Below are positions 1 through 8,028 of a stretch of DNA of 64,000 bases, piece after piece. Every line of letters begins with the position of its first letter. The first letter of the stretch is position 1. The translations under genes and the position numbers were made by a program. Below the pieces are notes generated by a model. The model searched no databases. It saw nothing but the letters and a program-made list of their open reading frames with translations, and was not told the DNA's origin. The stretch comes from Mycobacterium neglectum (GTDB taxonomy: Bacteria > Actinomycetota > Actinomycetes > Mycobacteriales > Mycobacteriaceae), in assembly GCF_002591975.1 (NCBI RefSeq), contig NZ_NVQE01000026.1:1-64000 (forward strand), written 5' to 3'.

Positions 1-10
1 TTGCACTGGA

Positions 11-76
11 AGTGCCTTTCCGAACTGACCCGATTGTTTGTGTGAGAACTACAATCATCCCAGTTCAGAGGGCACT
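11..76. repeat. Inverted repeat upstream of the arc operon
   Basis: AGTGCC (11-16) and GAACTG (22-27) recur as CAGTTC (61-66) and GGCACT (71-76), so two 6-bp arms form an interrupted inverted repeat about 145 bp before the arcD start. It could be an operator for arginine or oxygen control, or a hairpin at the end of a gene lying outside the window. It does not match the DosR palindrome well. Confidence 0.4.
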
Positions 77-219
77 TTCCTCATTCCGACACCCAGAAAA
101 CACCAGGTCAGTCGGTGGATCGAGGCTAAAGCCTCCACAGCTATCGCGGCTCCGCTGGAAGCATCAGTGCTGCGAGGCGGCACCCGCGACCTTGCGTCAT
201 CTCGACCGGAGAGACAACG

Positions 220-1698
220 ATGTCCGAAACCGTAATGACGCGGCCCGAGCCCGCCCGTCCCCCCGTCCCGAAACGTGGGCTGGGCCTGGCCGCCCTGACG
301 GCAATCGTCGTCGGGTCGATGATCGGCAGCGGCATCTTCGCACTGCCGTCGCAGATGGCGGGCAGCGCCGCACCCGGTCCGCTGCTCATTGGCTGGGTGA
401 TCACCGGCGCGGGCATGTTGACACTGGCCTTCGTCTTCCAGACGCTCGCGAGTCGCAAACCGGATGTCGACGGCGGTGTCTACGGTTACGCCAGAGCCGG
501 TTTCGGCAACTACGTGGGCTTCACCTCCGCCTTCGGCTACTGGGTGTCGGCCTGGATCGGCAACGTGGCCTACCTTGTCCTGCTGTTCTCGACGCTCGGC
601 TACTTCTTCCCCGTTTTCGAGGGCGGCGCAACGGTTTCCGCGGTCATCGGCGCGTCGGTCGTGCTGTGGATCGTGCACGCCATGACGCTGCGCGGCGTGC
701 AGACCGCCGCCTTGGTAAACGTCGTGGTGACTGTCGCGAAGGTGGTCCCGATCCTGGTGTTCGTCGCCATTGCCGCGGTCGGATTCAAAGCGGGGCTCTT
801 CTCCGCGGACTTTTGGGGCAACGCGACGCAGATCGACGGGGCTCCGCTCGGCGACACCATGACGCAGGTCAAGAACATGATGCTGATCACCGTCTGGGTT
901 TTCATCGGCATCGAGGGTGCCTCCGTCTACTCGCAACGTGCGGCCAGGCGCAAGGACGTCGGCCGGGCTACCGTGCTGGGCTTCGCCGGGGTGCTGGTGC
1001 TGCTACTCCTGGTGAACCTGCTGTCGTACGGCCTGATGGCCCAGGCGACACTCGCCGGCGTCCCGGACCCGTCCATGGCCGGGGTGCTCGAAAGCCAGGT
1101 GGGCACGTGGGGTGCGGCCTTCATCTCGATCGGTCTGGTCGTGTCGCTGCTCGGCGCCCTCATCGCATGGGTGCTGTTGTGCGTCGAGATCCTGCGCCTG
1201 CCCGCTCTCGAACACGTGATGCCGAAGGCGCTCGCCAAGGAGAACGCACACGGCGCACCGGCTAATGCACTGTGGCTCACAAATATCTTCGTCCAGGCGA
1301 TGTTGCTGTGGACTCTGGCCAACGAAAGCACCTATCTCGATCTGATCCTGCTGGCGACCTCGCTGATCCTGCTGCCGTACCTGTGGTCGGCCGCCTATCA
1401 GGTGCTGCTGGCGGTGCGCGGTGAGACGTACGAGTCCGGCCATGGCCGGGTCCGCGATCTCGCCATCGGCGTGGTCGCGTTGGGCTACGCGGTGTGGCTG
1501 GTGTACGCGGGCGGGTGGCAGTATCTGTTGGTTGCGGCGTTGGCCTACTTCGTCGCCACCGTGTTCTACGTGTGGGCGCGCCGGGAGAATCGCCTGCCGG
1601 TTTTCACGAAGCCGGAATGGGGCGTTTTCGCGGTGCTTGCGCTGACGTCGGTCGCGGCCGTCGTATTGATGACCACCGGCAATTTGTCCGTCCTGTGA
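220..1698 (+). CDS. arcD: Arginine/ornithine antiporter, APC family
   Basis: This 492-residue membrane protein belongs to the amino acid-polyamine-organocation superfamily and most likely exchanges external arginine for ornithine. The first helix carries the family signature GSMIGSGIFALP (about residues 32-43), and roughly twelve hydrophobic segments follow. An SD (GGAGAG) lies 6 bases before the ATG. Its TGA overlaps the GTG of arcA by four bases (GTGA), so the two are translationally coupled. With arcA, arcB and arcC downstream, import of arginine for the deiminase pathway is the natural role. A generic basic amino acid permease is the alternative if context is ignored. Confidence 0.87.
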   Translation: MSETVMTRPEPARPPVPKRGLGLAALTAIVVGSMIGSGIFALPSQMAGSAAPGPLLIGWVITGAGMLTLAFVFQTLASRKPDVDGGVYGYARAGFGNYVGFTSAFGYWVSAWIGNVAYLVLLFSTLGYFFPVFEGGATVSAVIGASVVLWIVHAMTLRGVQTAALVNVVVTVAKVVPILVFVAIAAVGFKAGLFSADFWGNATQIDGAPLGDTMTQVKNMMLITVWVFIGIEGASVYSQRAARRKDVGRATVLGFAGVLVLLLLVNLLSYGLMAQATLAGVPDPSMAGVLESQVGTWGAAFISIGLVVSLLGALIAWVLLCVEILRLPALEHVMPKALAKENAHGAPANALWLTNIFVQAMLLWTLANESTYLDLILLATSLILLPYLWSAAYQVLLAVRGETYESGHGRVRDLAIGVVALGYAVWLVYAGGWQYLLVAALAYFVATVFYVWARRENRLPVFTKPEWGVFAVLALTSVAAVVLMTTGNLSVL

Positions 1699-2954
1699 AC
1701 GCCACCGAATCCCGGCTCGGCGTGTGGTCCGAGGCGGGCCGGCTGCGGCGGGTCATGGTCTGCGCGCCGGGGCTGGCCCATCAGCGGCTCACCCCGGACA
1801 ACTGCCACGAGCTGCTGTTCGACGACGTCATCTGGCTGCAGCAGGCCCGCCGTGACCACTTCGATTTCGTCGCCAAAATGGTCGACCGCGGCGTCGAGGT
1901 CCTCGAGCTTCAAGATCTGCTCGCCGACGTCGTGGCTCAGCCCGAAGCCCTCCAGTGGCTGCTGGACCGCAAGGTGACCGAGGACCTGGTCGGCCCCGCG
2001 CTCACCAACGAGATCCGGGCCTGGCTGACCGAGCAGCCGTCGGATCGATTGGCGGAGTTGCTCATTGGTGGTGTCGCCTACCAGGACGTGGTCGACGAAG
2101 TGGATGGCAGGTTCCTCTCGCTGTTCAACTCGTTGGACCCGGCGGGGTTTGTCATTCGGCCGCTGCCCAACACGCAGTTCATGCGCGACAACTCCTCCTG
2201 GATCTTCGGCGGCGTGACGCTGAACCCGATGTACTGGCCTGCGCGGCGTCAGGAGACGTTGCTCACCGCCGCCGTCTACAAGTTCCATCCCGCCTTCGCC
2301 GACGAGAAGTACGCCGTGTGGCTGGGTGACGCCGACGGCGCACCCACCGACCACGGTCTGGCCACCCTCGAGGGCGGCGACGTGATGCCGATCGGGAAGG
2401 GACTCGTAGTGATCGGCATGGGCGAGCGGTCGTCTCATCAGGCGATCACCCAGGTGGCGCGCAACCTGTTCGCCGCAGGAGCGGCCGAGCGTGTGATCAT
2501 CGCGAGCCTGCCGAAGACGCGCTCTGCCATGCATCTGGATACCGTGTTCACTTTCTGCGACCACGACCTGGTGACGGCGTTCGCTCCGGTCGTCGACGGA
2601 ATCGTGGCGATCAGCCTGCGGCCCGACGAGTCCGCGTCGTCCGGCCTGGACGTCCGCCGCGAAAAAGGTGGCCTGATCGAGACGATCGGCGACGCGGTCG
2701 GCGTGGACTTTCGGGTCGTCACCACTGCCGGGGACGTTTACGGTATCCAGCGCGAGCAGTGGGATGACGGCAACAACGTGGTCGCGATCGAGCCCGGTGT
2801 GGTTATCGGATACGACCGGAACACCTTGACCAACACGGCGCTTCGAAAGGCGGGAGTGGAGGTAGTCACCATCGATGCCAGCGAGCTTGGCAGGGGCCGC
2901 GGCGGCGGCCGGTGCATGACCTGCCCGATCCTGCGCGATCCGCTCTACACCTGA
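1695..2954 (+). CDS. arcA: Arginine deiminase
   Basis: This cytoplasmic enzyme hydrolyses arginine to citrulline and ammonia, the first step of the deiminase pathway. It has 419 residues, the family's usual length. Visible motifs are FMRDNSSWIF, LEGGDVMPIG, MHLDTVFTF (catalytic His and Asp) and the C-terminal GGGRCMTCPI with the nucleophilic Cys near residue 407. The base before that Cys codes for Arg, where the deiminases I know carry His. The GTG start at 1695 is chosen because it overlaps the antiporter stop as GTGA and begins at the conserved N-terminus (ESRLGVWSEAG); longer readings run back into the antiporter gene. Confidence 0.95.
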   Translation: MNATESRLGVWSEAGRLRRVMVCAPGLAHQRLTPDNCHELLFDDVIWLQQARRDHFDFVAKMVDRGVEVLELQDLLADVVAQPEALQWLLDRKVTEDLVGPALTNEIRAWLTEQPSDRLAELLIGGVAYQDVVDEVDGRFLSLFNSLDPAGFVIRPLPNTQFMRDNSSWIFGGVTLNPMYWPARRQETLLTAAVYKFHPAFADEKYAVWLGDADGAPTDHGLATLEGGDVMPIGKGLVVIGMGERSSHQAITQVARNLFAAGAAERVIIASLPKTRSAMHLDTVFTFCDHDLVTAFAPVVDGIVAISLRPDESASSGLDVRREKGGLIETIGDAVGVDFRVVTTAGDVYGIQREQWDDGNNVVAIEPGVVIGYDRNTLTNTALRKAGVEVVTIDASELGRGRGGGRCMTCPILRDPLYT

Positions 2955-2974
2955 CCCTTACCCGGAGGCTCCCC

Positions 2975-3979
2975 ATGGCGTTCAACAACCGCAACCGCAG
3001 TCTGCTCAGCCTCGTCCATCACACCGATCGCGACCTGCTGTATCTATTGGACTTGTCGCGAGATCTGAAGAGGGCGAAGTACTCCGGCATCAGCCGGACC
3101 AGCCTGGCAGGCAAGAACATCGCATTGATCTTCGAGAAGAGTTCCACACGCACCCGCTGCGCGTTCGAAGTGGCGGCATACGACGAAGGCGCCCACGTGA
3201 CGTACATCGACCCCGCGTCGTCGCAGATCGGGCACAAGGAGTCGATGAAGGACACCGCCCGCGTTCTGGGGCGGATGTACGACGCCATCGAGTACCGTGG
3301 CGCAGGCCAGAAGATCGTCGAGGAGCTAGCCGAGTATGCAGGGGTACCGGTGTTCAACGGGCTCACCGACGAGTTCCATCCCACCCAGATGCTCGCTGAC
3401 GTCCTCACGATGACCGAGCACTGTCCAAAGCCGTTGACCGACATCGCTTTCGCGTTCGTCGGAGACGGTCGCAACAATGTGGCCAACTCACTGCTGCTGG
3501 TGGCCGCCAAGCTCGGCATGGACGTGCGTATCGGTGCCCCACAAGATCTTTGGCCCAGCGATGACCTGCTGACGCAGTGCCGGGAGTTCGGCGTCGCGTC
3601 CGGCGCACGGATCACGGTCACCGACGATCCATTCAAGGCGGTGAGCGGCGTCGACTTCATCTACACCGACGTGTGGGTGTCCATGGGCGAACCGGTGGAG
3701 GCCTGGGGCGACCGGATCGAACTGCTGCTGCCCTTTCAGGTGAACGCCGAGTTGATGGCCGCAGCGGGCAATCCGCGGGTGAAGTTCATGCACTGCCTGC
3801 CCGCCTTTCACAACTCCGAGACCGAGGTCGGCGCGCAAATCTCCTCGCAGTACCCGCATCTGGCCAACGGCATCGAGGTCACCGAGGACGTCTTCGAGTC
3901 CGCAGCGAACATCGCGTTCGAACAGGCGGAGAACCGAATGCATACGATCAAGGCGGTCCTCGTGTCCGCACTGGCCTGA
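2975..3979 (+). CDS. arcB: Ornithine carbamoyltransferase, catabolic
   Basis: The 334-residue protein converts citrulline and phosphate to ornithine and carbamoyl phosphate when working in the deiminase direction. It shows the carbamoyl-phosphate loop SSTRTRCAFE (about residues 54-63), HPTQMLADVLT and the ornithine-site motif HCLPAFH. The ATG at 2975 has an SD (GGAGG) 6 bases upstream and lies 20 bases after the arcA stop. Position between deiminase and carbamate kinase points to a catabolic rather than biosynthetic (ArgF) enzyme; sequence alone does not separate the two. Confidence 0.95.
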   Translation: MAFNNRNRSLLSLVHHTDRDLLYLLDLSRDLKRAKYSGISRTSLAGKNIALIFEKSSTRTRCAFEVAAYDEGAHVTYIDPASSQIGHKESMKDTARVLGRMYDAIEYRGAGQKIVEELAEYAGVPVFNGLTDEFHPTQMLADVLTMTEHCPKPLTDIAFAFVGDGRNNVANSLLLVAAKLGMDVRIGAPQDLWPSDDLLTQCREFGVASGARITVTDDPFKAVSGVDFIYTDVWVSMGEPVEAWGDRIELLLPFQVNAELMAAAGNPRVKFMHCLPAFHNSETEVGAQISSQYPHLANGIEVTEDVFESAANIAFEQAENRMHTIKAVLVSALA

Positions 3980-3994
3980 GCGCAGGGAGCCGAT

Positions 3995-4912
3995 ATGCGA
4001 ATCGTGGTCGCCCTTGGCGGCAATGCGCTGCTGCGACGAGGACAGCCGATGACCGCGGAGAATCAAAGGGCCAACATCCGGTCCGCGGCGGAGTCCATCG
4101 CGGAAGTCGTTCAGGGCAACGAGGTTGTCATAGCGCACGGCAACGGCCCGCAGGTGGGTTTGTTGGCGCTGCAAGCGGCGGCCTATCACGATCTTGCCCA
4201 TGGGGTGGCTTCGTACCCCCTCGACTTGCTCGGGGCGCAGACCGAGGCGATGATCGGCTACGTCATCGAGCAAGAACTGGGCAACCTACTGCCCGCCGAT
4301 CAGTCGCTCGCCACGATATTGACGATGATCGAGGTCGACCGGAACGATCCGGCGTTCTCCAATCCCACCAAACCGATCGGCCCGGTCTATGACAGGGAGA
4401 CCGCGGAGCGCCTCAAGGCCGCAAGCGGCTGGGCCATCGCACCGGACGGCGACAAGTTTCGGCGAGTCGTCGCGAGCCCAAAACCCAAGAGGATCTTCGA
4501 GATTCGGTCAATCCGCAGCCTGGTGGAGCAGGGCACCATCGTGATCTGCGCGGGCGGGGGCGGAATACCGACGATGTATGACGACGTCGGCATGCTCCAC
4601 GGCGTGGAGGCCGTCATCGACAAGGACCTCGCCTCGGCCCTGCTGGCCGAACAACTCGACGCGGACCTGCTCGTGATCGCCACCGACGTCGATGGCGTCT
4701 ACACCGACTGGGGCACAACGCGACAGGCGCGGCTCGGGCGGGTTACGCCCGACGAGCTTGTCGACCTGGACCTGCCCGCCGGGTCGATGGGACCCAAAGT
4801 TCAAGCTGCGTGCGGCTTCGCGCAATCCACCGGCAATGAGGCGGTCATAGGGTCGCTGGCTGACATCGCCAAAATAGTCGTCGGGGACGCCGGCACCCGC
4901 GTGAGAACCTGA
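3995..4912 (+). CDS. arcC: Carbamate kinase
   Basis: The last enzyme of the pathway transfers the phosphate of carbamoyl phosphate to ADP, giving ATP, CO2 and ammonia. It has 305 residues, typical for the amino acid kinase fold. Motifs include ALGGNALLRRG at the N-terminus, HGNGPQVG, CAGGGGIPT and a C-terminal GSMGPKVQAAC substrate loop. An AGGGAG SD sits 5 bases before the ATG, 15 bases after arcB. Together the four genes form a full arginine-to-ATP route that needs no oxygen, which fits the adjoining hypoxia island. Confidence 0.95.
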   Translation: MRIVVALGGNALLRRGQPMTAENQRANIRSAAESIAEVVQGNEVVIAHGNGPQVGLLALQAAAYHDLAHGVASYPLDLLGAQTEAMIGYVIEQELGNLLPADQSLATILTMIEVDRNDPAFSNPTKPIGPVYDRETAERLKAASGWAIAPDGDKFRRVVASPKPKRIFEIRSIRSLVEQGTIVICAGGGGIPTMYDDVGMLHGVEAVIDKDLASALLAEQLDADLLVIATDVDGVYTDWGTTRQARLGRVTPDELVDLDLPAGSMGPKVQAACGFAQSTGNEAVIGSLADIAKIVVGDAGTRVRT

Positions 4913-5039
4913 CCTTGCCGCTCGGCCTGATGACCGCACCGCTGCGTGCGGCAACGGCCGGTACCCGGCTGATGTAGTCCCCGGCGTCGACGCGTTCAAC
5001 TCACCGCCACCGCATGATATGACTTTCGACCGTCGACAG

Positions 5040-5053
5040 GGGTCCTTCGGCCC
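5040..5053 (+). promoter_or_regulatory. DosR box with no gene directly behind it
   Basis: GGGTCCTTCGGCCC matches the DosR core GGGACTTTNGNCCC at all but two fixed positions. Its centre (5046.5) is 43.5 bp upstream of position 5090, and AACAGT at 5078-5083 is an acceptable -10 with A at -11 and T at -7. No coding frame begins there, but a hairpin followed by T5 does (next entry). Confidence 0.6.
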
Positions 5054-5089
5054 TCCGATCGGGTACGCCGACGGTGCAACAGTTGGTGG

Positions 5090-5178
5090 TGCCGGCCAAA
5101 CCGGTGATCTGCCCGAAGGCTGGAAGCCGCGGCTGAGTGGGGGACTCAGGACCTGGCATCCGCCTTCGGGCAGTTTTT
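5090..5178 (+). ncRNA. Candidate DosR-controlled small RNA
   Basis: A transcript starting near 5090 would be about 89 nt. CTGCCCGAAGGC (5109-5120) pairs perfectly with GCCTTCGGGCAG (5162-5173), an inner stem CTGAGT/ACTCAG (5133-5138, 5144-5149) has a G5 loop, and TTTTT follows at 5174. The nested hairpin plus T-run is terminator-like and rare in such GC-rich DNA. The only reading frame from the nearby GTG (5089) ends after 15 codons. Mycobacteria are known to have DosR-dependent sRNAs; I do not claim homology to any of them. Confidence 0.4.
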
Positions 5179-5350
5179 GCGAGAACGCAGGCTAATTCGC
5201 GATTGCGAGCACGTCGTCGAAGCCGGTGACGAGGCAGTCGTAGAGAACCTCGGGATCCGGTCAAGGAGGACAACCGAGACGATCGTCGACCGCAGTCGAG
5301 GGTCGCTCTCCATCGACCAGGTGAAAGTGTCGGTGTTGCTGAGGAATTAG
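5108..5350 (+). other. Open frame without a start, possible gene remnant
   Basis: The stretch 4913-5357 holds no convincing gene. One plus frame stays open for 80 codons (5108-5347) and has protein-like composition in its second half (for example EHVVEAGDEAVV), but it has no ATG/GTG with an SD and is crossed by the candidate RNA hairpin. It may be a decayed gene tail. Apart from the DosR box and the hairpin I see nothing else in this gap. Confidence 0.15.
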
Positions 5351-5357
5351 GCCATGG

Positions 5358-5588
5358 CTACGCGGTGCCGGTCACGTCGACGGACAGGATTTCAGCGATG
5401 GCGTGGGCAGCAGTCCAATCGCCTGTGCGCAGCGTGCAGGCAAGGTCGTCGACCAACGGACTGCTGGTGTCCAACTCGGCCAACCACGCCGATATCGTGG
5501 GCACGATGTCATCAGCGGATACGCGGGCAATCCGACCCGCGTGCAGCCGGTCGGTGAGCTGATAGGTTTTCACCCTCTGTGGGTTCAT
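5358..5588 (-). CDS. Small hypothetical protein of the dormancy island
   Basis: I do not recognise this 76-residue cytoplasmic protein. It reads as a compact, mostly helical sequence (TISAWLAELDTSSPLVDDLA) with no membrane segment or cysteines. A strong SD (AGGAGG, 6 bases before the ATG) and a DosR box about 69 bp upstream support it being a real gene. It is divergent from the universal stress protein gene at 5771, so both would switch on together under hypoxia. Confidence 0.6.
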   Translation of the reverse strand: MNPQRVKTYQLTDRLHAGRIARVSADDIVPTISAWLAELDTSSPLVDDLACTLRTGDWTAAHAIAEILSVDVTGTA

Positions 5589-5649
5589 GGGTGGCCTCCT
5601 CGTTGGCTGCGACCTTCTGATCAGACCACCCGGCTAGTTTGCTGGCAAA

Positions 5650-5664
5650 GGGGCAAAGGTCCCC
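5650..5664 (-). promoter_or_regulatory. DosR box for the small gene at 5588
   Basis: GGGGCAAAGGTCCCC reads GGGGACCTTTGCCCC on the minus strand, a near-perfect DosR palindrome. Its centre is about 69 bp before the ATG at 5588, leaving room for a short leader with the AGGAGG SD. Confidence 0.65.
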
Positions 5665-5699
5665 GCGGTGCTTTGGGCCCGGGCTCCAGGCGCCCGGCG

Positions 5700-5765
5700 G
5701 GGCCCTTTGGCCGAACGGGTGGGGACTAAAGACTCACTCCTGAAGTCGCCCGGCGGCCTTAACGT
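5700..5765 (+). promoter_or_regulatory. Two DosR boxes and -10 of the USP gene at 5771
   Basis: GGGCCCTTTGGCCG (5700-5713) and GGGACTAAAGACTC (5722-5735) are centred 64.5 and 42.5 bp upstream of the ATG at 5771. TAACGT (5760-5765) is a perfect TAnnnT -10 that places the transcription start at the ATG within a base, so the mRNA is probably leaderless; there is no SD. Confidence 0.7.
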
Positions 5766-5770
5766 GCCAT

Positions 5771-6652
5771 ATGTCTTCGATTGCTCCCCCGGGAATCGTG
5801 GTCGGCGTCGACGGGTCGGCCGCCGCGAAGTTTGCCGTCGACTGGGCCGCACGAGACGCTGCGAGACGCGGCGCCCCGCTCACCCTGGTCCACGTCGTCA
5901 GCAGTGTTCTCGGCTCGTTGTCCCACGCACCCCTGCCGACCGGGGTGGGAAAGTGGCAACAGCAGAAGGCCCACGAGGCCGTTGACGAGGCAATGGCCGT
6001 CGTTGCAGCTGTGCAGAGGGACGCCGGCCCCCTAGACGTCCAAACCGAGATCTATTACTCGACCGCCGTCCCCACTCTCATCGATATGTCGAAGGGTGCG
6101 GCGATGGTCGTGGTCGGTAGCCGCGGCCACGGTGCAATCGGCAGTCTGCTCGGTTCGGTAAGCGCAGGCGTCATACAGCACGCGCACTGCCCGGTGGCAG
6201 TCATTCACGATGAGGATCCGTTGATGCCGCATCCGGCGCAGGCGCCGGTCCTGGTCGGGATCGACGGCTCCCCCACGTCCGAGCTGGCCACCGCAATCGC
6301 CTTCGACGAGGCGTCGCGCAGGGGCGTGGACCTCATTGCCCTGCACGCATGGACCGAATTCGGAGTGGGCGACCTTCTCGGCATGAACTGGCTGACGATG
6401 AAGGCTTCCGAGGACGCCGCGCTGGCCCAGCGTCTGGCCGGGTGGCAGGAGAACTACCCGGACGTGAAAGTCCAACGCCTTGTCGTCTGCGATCACCCGG
6501 CTCGCACGCTCATCGATCATTCGGAGGCGGCGCAACTGGTCGTCGTCGGCAGCCACGGTCGTGGCGGATTTGCCGGCATGCTGCTCGGTTCGGTCAGCGC
6601 CGCGGTGGTTCAGTCAGCGCGCATGCCGGTGATCGTCGCGCGCCAGCCGTAA
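5771..6652 (+). CDS. Universal stress protein, two UspA domains (Rv2623/Rv2005c type)
   Basis: This 293-residue cytoplasmic protein has two UspA domains, residues 8-145 and 157-291. Both keep the ATP-binding pattern G-2x-G-9x-G-S (VVVGSRGHGAIGSLLGSVS and VVVGSHGRGGFAGMLLGSVS), so both sites probably bind ATP. In M. tuberculosis such proteins belong to the DosR regulon and slow growth in an ATP-dependent way; that role is inferred here. The start is an SD-less ATG sitting exactly where the promoter predicts the mRNA 5' end. Confidence 0.9.
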   Translation: MSSIAPPGIVVGVDGSAAAKFAVDWAARDAARRGAPLTLVHVVSSVLGSLSHAPLPTGVGKWQQQKAHEAVDEAMAVVAAVQRDAGPLDVQTEIYYSTAVPTLIDMSKGAAMVVVGSRGHGAIGSLLGSVSAGVIQHAHCPVAVIHDEDPLMPHPAQAPVLVGIDGSPTSELATAIAFDEASRRGVDLIALHAWTEFGVGDLLGMNWLTMKASEDAALAQRLAGWQENYPDVKVQRLVVCDHPARTLIDHSEAAQLVVVGSHGRGGFAGMLLGSVSAAVVQSARMPVIVARQP

Positions 6653-6674
6653 CCTCGCGCTCTTTACTCTGACC

Positions 6675-6842
6675 CGAACATACATGTGGTGCTCGCGGCA
6701 GCGGATCGGAAAGGCCGAGTGCACCAAGCGATTCGGTCGATTTGGCGACAACCACCATGTGATCGCCGCCATCAGGCGTGTCAATGACGCGGTTTCGGTG
6801 ATCAATCCGTCGAGGTCGAGACAACCACGCCGTGCAATCGAG
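6675..6842 (-). pseudogene. Possible flavin-reductase-like gene fragment
   Basis: The 200-bp gap between the USP gene and pfkB contains a minus-strand frame of about 56 codons reading DCTAWL...RVIDTPDGGDHMVVVAK...DPLP. The A-W-L and G-D-H-x-V-V-V pattern resembles the last third of flavin reductase/FMN-binding split-barrel proteins. There is no start codon with an SD and no N-terminal part, so this would be a relic at most. A chance resemblance is possible. Confidence 0.2.
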
Positions 6843-6852
6843 AATCGAAAAC

Positions 6853-7806
6853 TCATGCAGATACGACAGCGACTTCTACTGGCTCTTCAGCAATTTCGAA
6901 GAGCCGCTCGGTGTCGGCGCGCGTGCACGGGGCGGTACCGGGGGTCATCAGCATTGCCGCGCCGGCGGCCATGCCGAAACGCACCGCCGTGCTCAGCGAC
7001 CACCCGCGAGTCAGACCCACGGTGATGCCGGCGACCATCGCGTCGCCCGCACCAACGCCGCTGACCGCACGCATCGGAATGGCATCGAATCGGCGGCTTT
7101 CGGTCGGTGTGACGAGCAACGCGCCCTGAGCTCCTAGCGACACCACCACAGCCTCGGCGCGGCCGGAATCGACAAGTTCGTGCGCGGCGTCGAGCTGTTC
7201 GGGTTCGGTCGTCAGTTCACGTCCCAAGCATTCGCGGAGTTCGCGCACACTTGCCTTGAGCACGGATACACCACAATGCACGTGTTGTAGACCGGCGCCC
7301 GAGGTGTCCAAGACAAATCTGACACCGGTCTCAACGCACACCTCCGCGATCCGCTGGTAGAAGTCCGCAGGCACGCCCGGCGGCAGACTCCCGCTCGCGA
7401 CAACGAATTGTGCCGACACCGCCTCAGCACGCAGCTGATCCATACACTCGGCTTGTTCGGACGCAGTCAATCGCGGGCCCGGAAGTACAAACCGGTATTG
7501 CAGACCGGTGTCGGTCTCATCGATCGTGAAGCTCTCCCGCGTGGGCTCGGCAATGTCGATCCGTCGGCAAGGCACACCTGCCTCGGCGACCAATCGGGCG
7601 ACGAGGTCGCCGCTGGCACCCCCAGCAGGGAAAACGGCCGACACCGGCGCGCCGAGGACGTGTGCGATCTTTGCCACGTTGATCCCCCCACCGCCGGCGT
7701 CGTAACGAGCACGTGAGCAGCGGATCTTTTCGGTGGGACGCACGGCCTCCGCTGCGACGGTGATATCCAACGCAGGGTTCATCGTCAGAGTGACGATCGA
7801 ATCCAT
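6853..7806 (-). CDS. pfkB: 6-phosphofructokinase, PfkB (ribokinase) family
   Basis: This 317-residue sugar kinase phosphorylates fructose 6-phosphate (family substrate, inferred) and corresponds to the DosR-regulon gene Rv2029c. It shows TLTMNPALDITV at the N-terminus, GGGGINVAKIAHVLG, the ATP/anion-hole motif GVGAGDAMVAG with the catalytic Asp, and a hydrophobic C-terminal lid. The ATG at 7806 is preferred because an AGGAGG SD lies 7 bases upstream; an ATG seven codons earlier has none. A strong DosR box lies about 70 bp upstream. It may feed glycolysis when respiration stops. Confidence 0.9.
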   Translation of the reverse strand: MDSIVTLTMNPALDITVAAEAVRPTEKIRCSRARYDAGGGGINVAKIAHVLGAPVSAVFPAGGASGDLVARLVAEAGVPCRRIDIAEPTRESFTIDETDTGLQYRFVLPGPRLTASEQAECMDQLRAEAVSAQFVVASGSLPPGVPADFYQRIAEVCVETGVRFVLDTSGAGLQHVHCGVSVLKASVRELRECLGRELTTEPEQLDAAHELVDSGRAEAVVVSLGAQGALLVTPTESRRFDAIPMRAVSGVGAGDAMVAGITVGLTRGWSLSTAVRFGMAAGAAMLMTPGTAPCTRADTERLFEIAEEPVEVAVVSA

Positions 7807-7868
7807 GGCACAGCCTCCTCGCTTCATGAGCTGGTACTTATCCGACTACATCGCAGATCATGACGGTA

Positions 7869-7882
7869 GGGACCGGAGTCCC
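7869..7882 (-). promoter_or_regulatory. DosR box of pfkB
   Basis: GGGACCGGAGTCCC has perfect GGGAC/GTCCC arms. Its centre is about 70 bp from the pfkB ATG, which has its own SD, so this transcript carries a leader of roughly 25 nt if the usual -43 spacing applies. Confidence 0.75.
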
Positions 7883-7929
7883 GCGCCGGGGAGGCGTTGG
7901 GCTCTAACACAAATGCCGCGATTACCCAA

Positions 7930-7965
7930 GGGACCCTCGGTTTCGGTGAACCCCGACGCGGTCCC
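7930..7965 (-). terminator. Possible hairpin terminator after the MgtE gene
   Basis: GGGACC (7930-7935) pairs with GGTCCC (7960-7965) across a 24-nt loop that has further internal pairing (CGGTTT/AACCCCG). It lies 64 bp past the stop of the MgtE coding part on the minus strand. There is no T-run, and the left arm also looks like half a DosR box. Confidence 0.25.
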
Positions 7966-8028
7966 CGCCGCCGTCGCAGATCGCCGCTGCCGAACGTCGG
8001 TTGCTGTTGGAGTCCGTGCGGTAGGCCG

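Noticed and set aside
5001..5273. 90-codon minus frame in the gap after arcC
   Set aside because: No SD, Arg-rich N-terminus and no motif; it runs antisense through the hairpin and DosR box.
6853..7827. pfkB start at ATG 7827
   Set aside because: It overlaps the SD of the internal ATG 7806 and has no SD itself.
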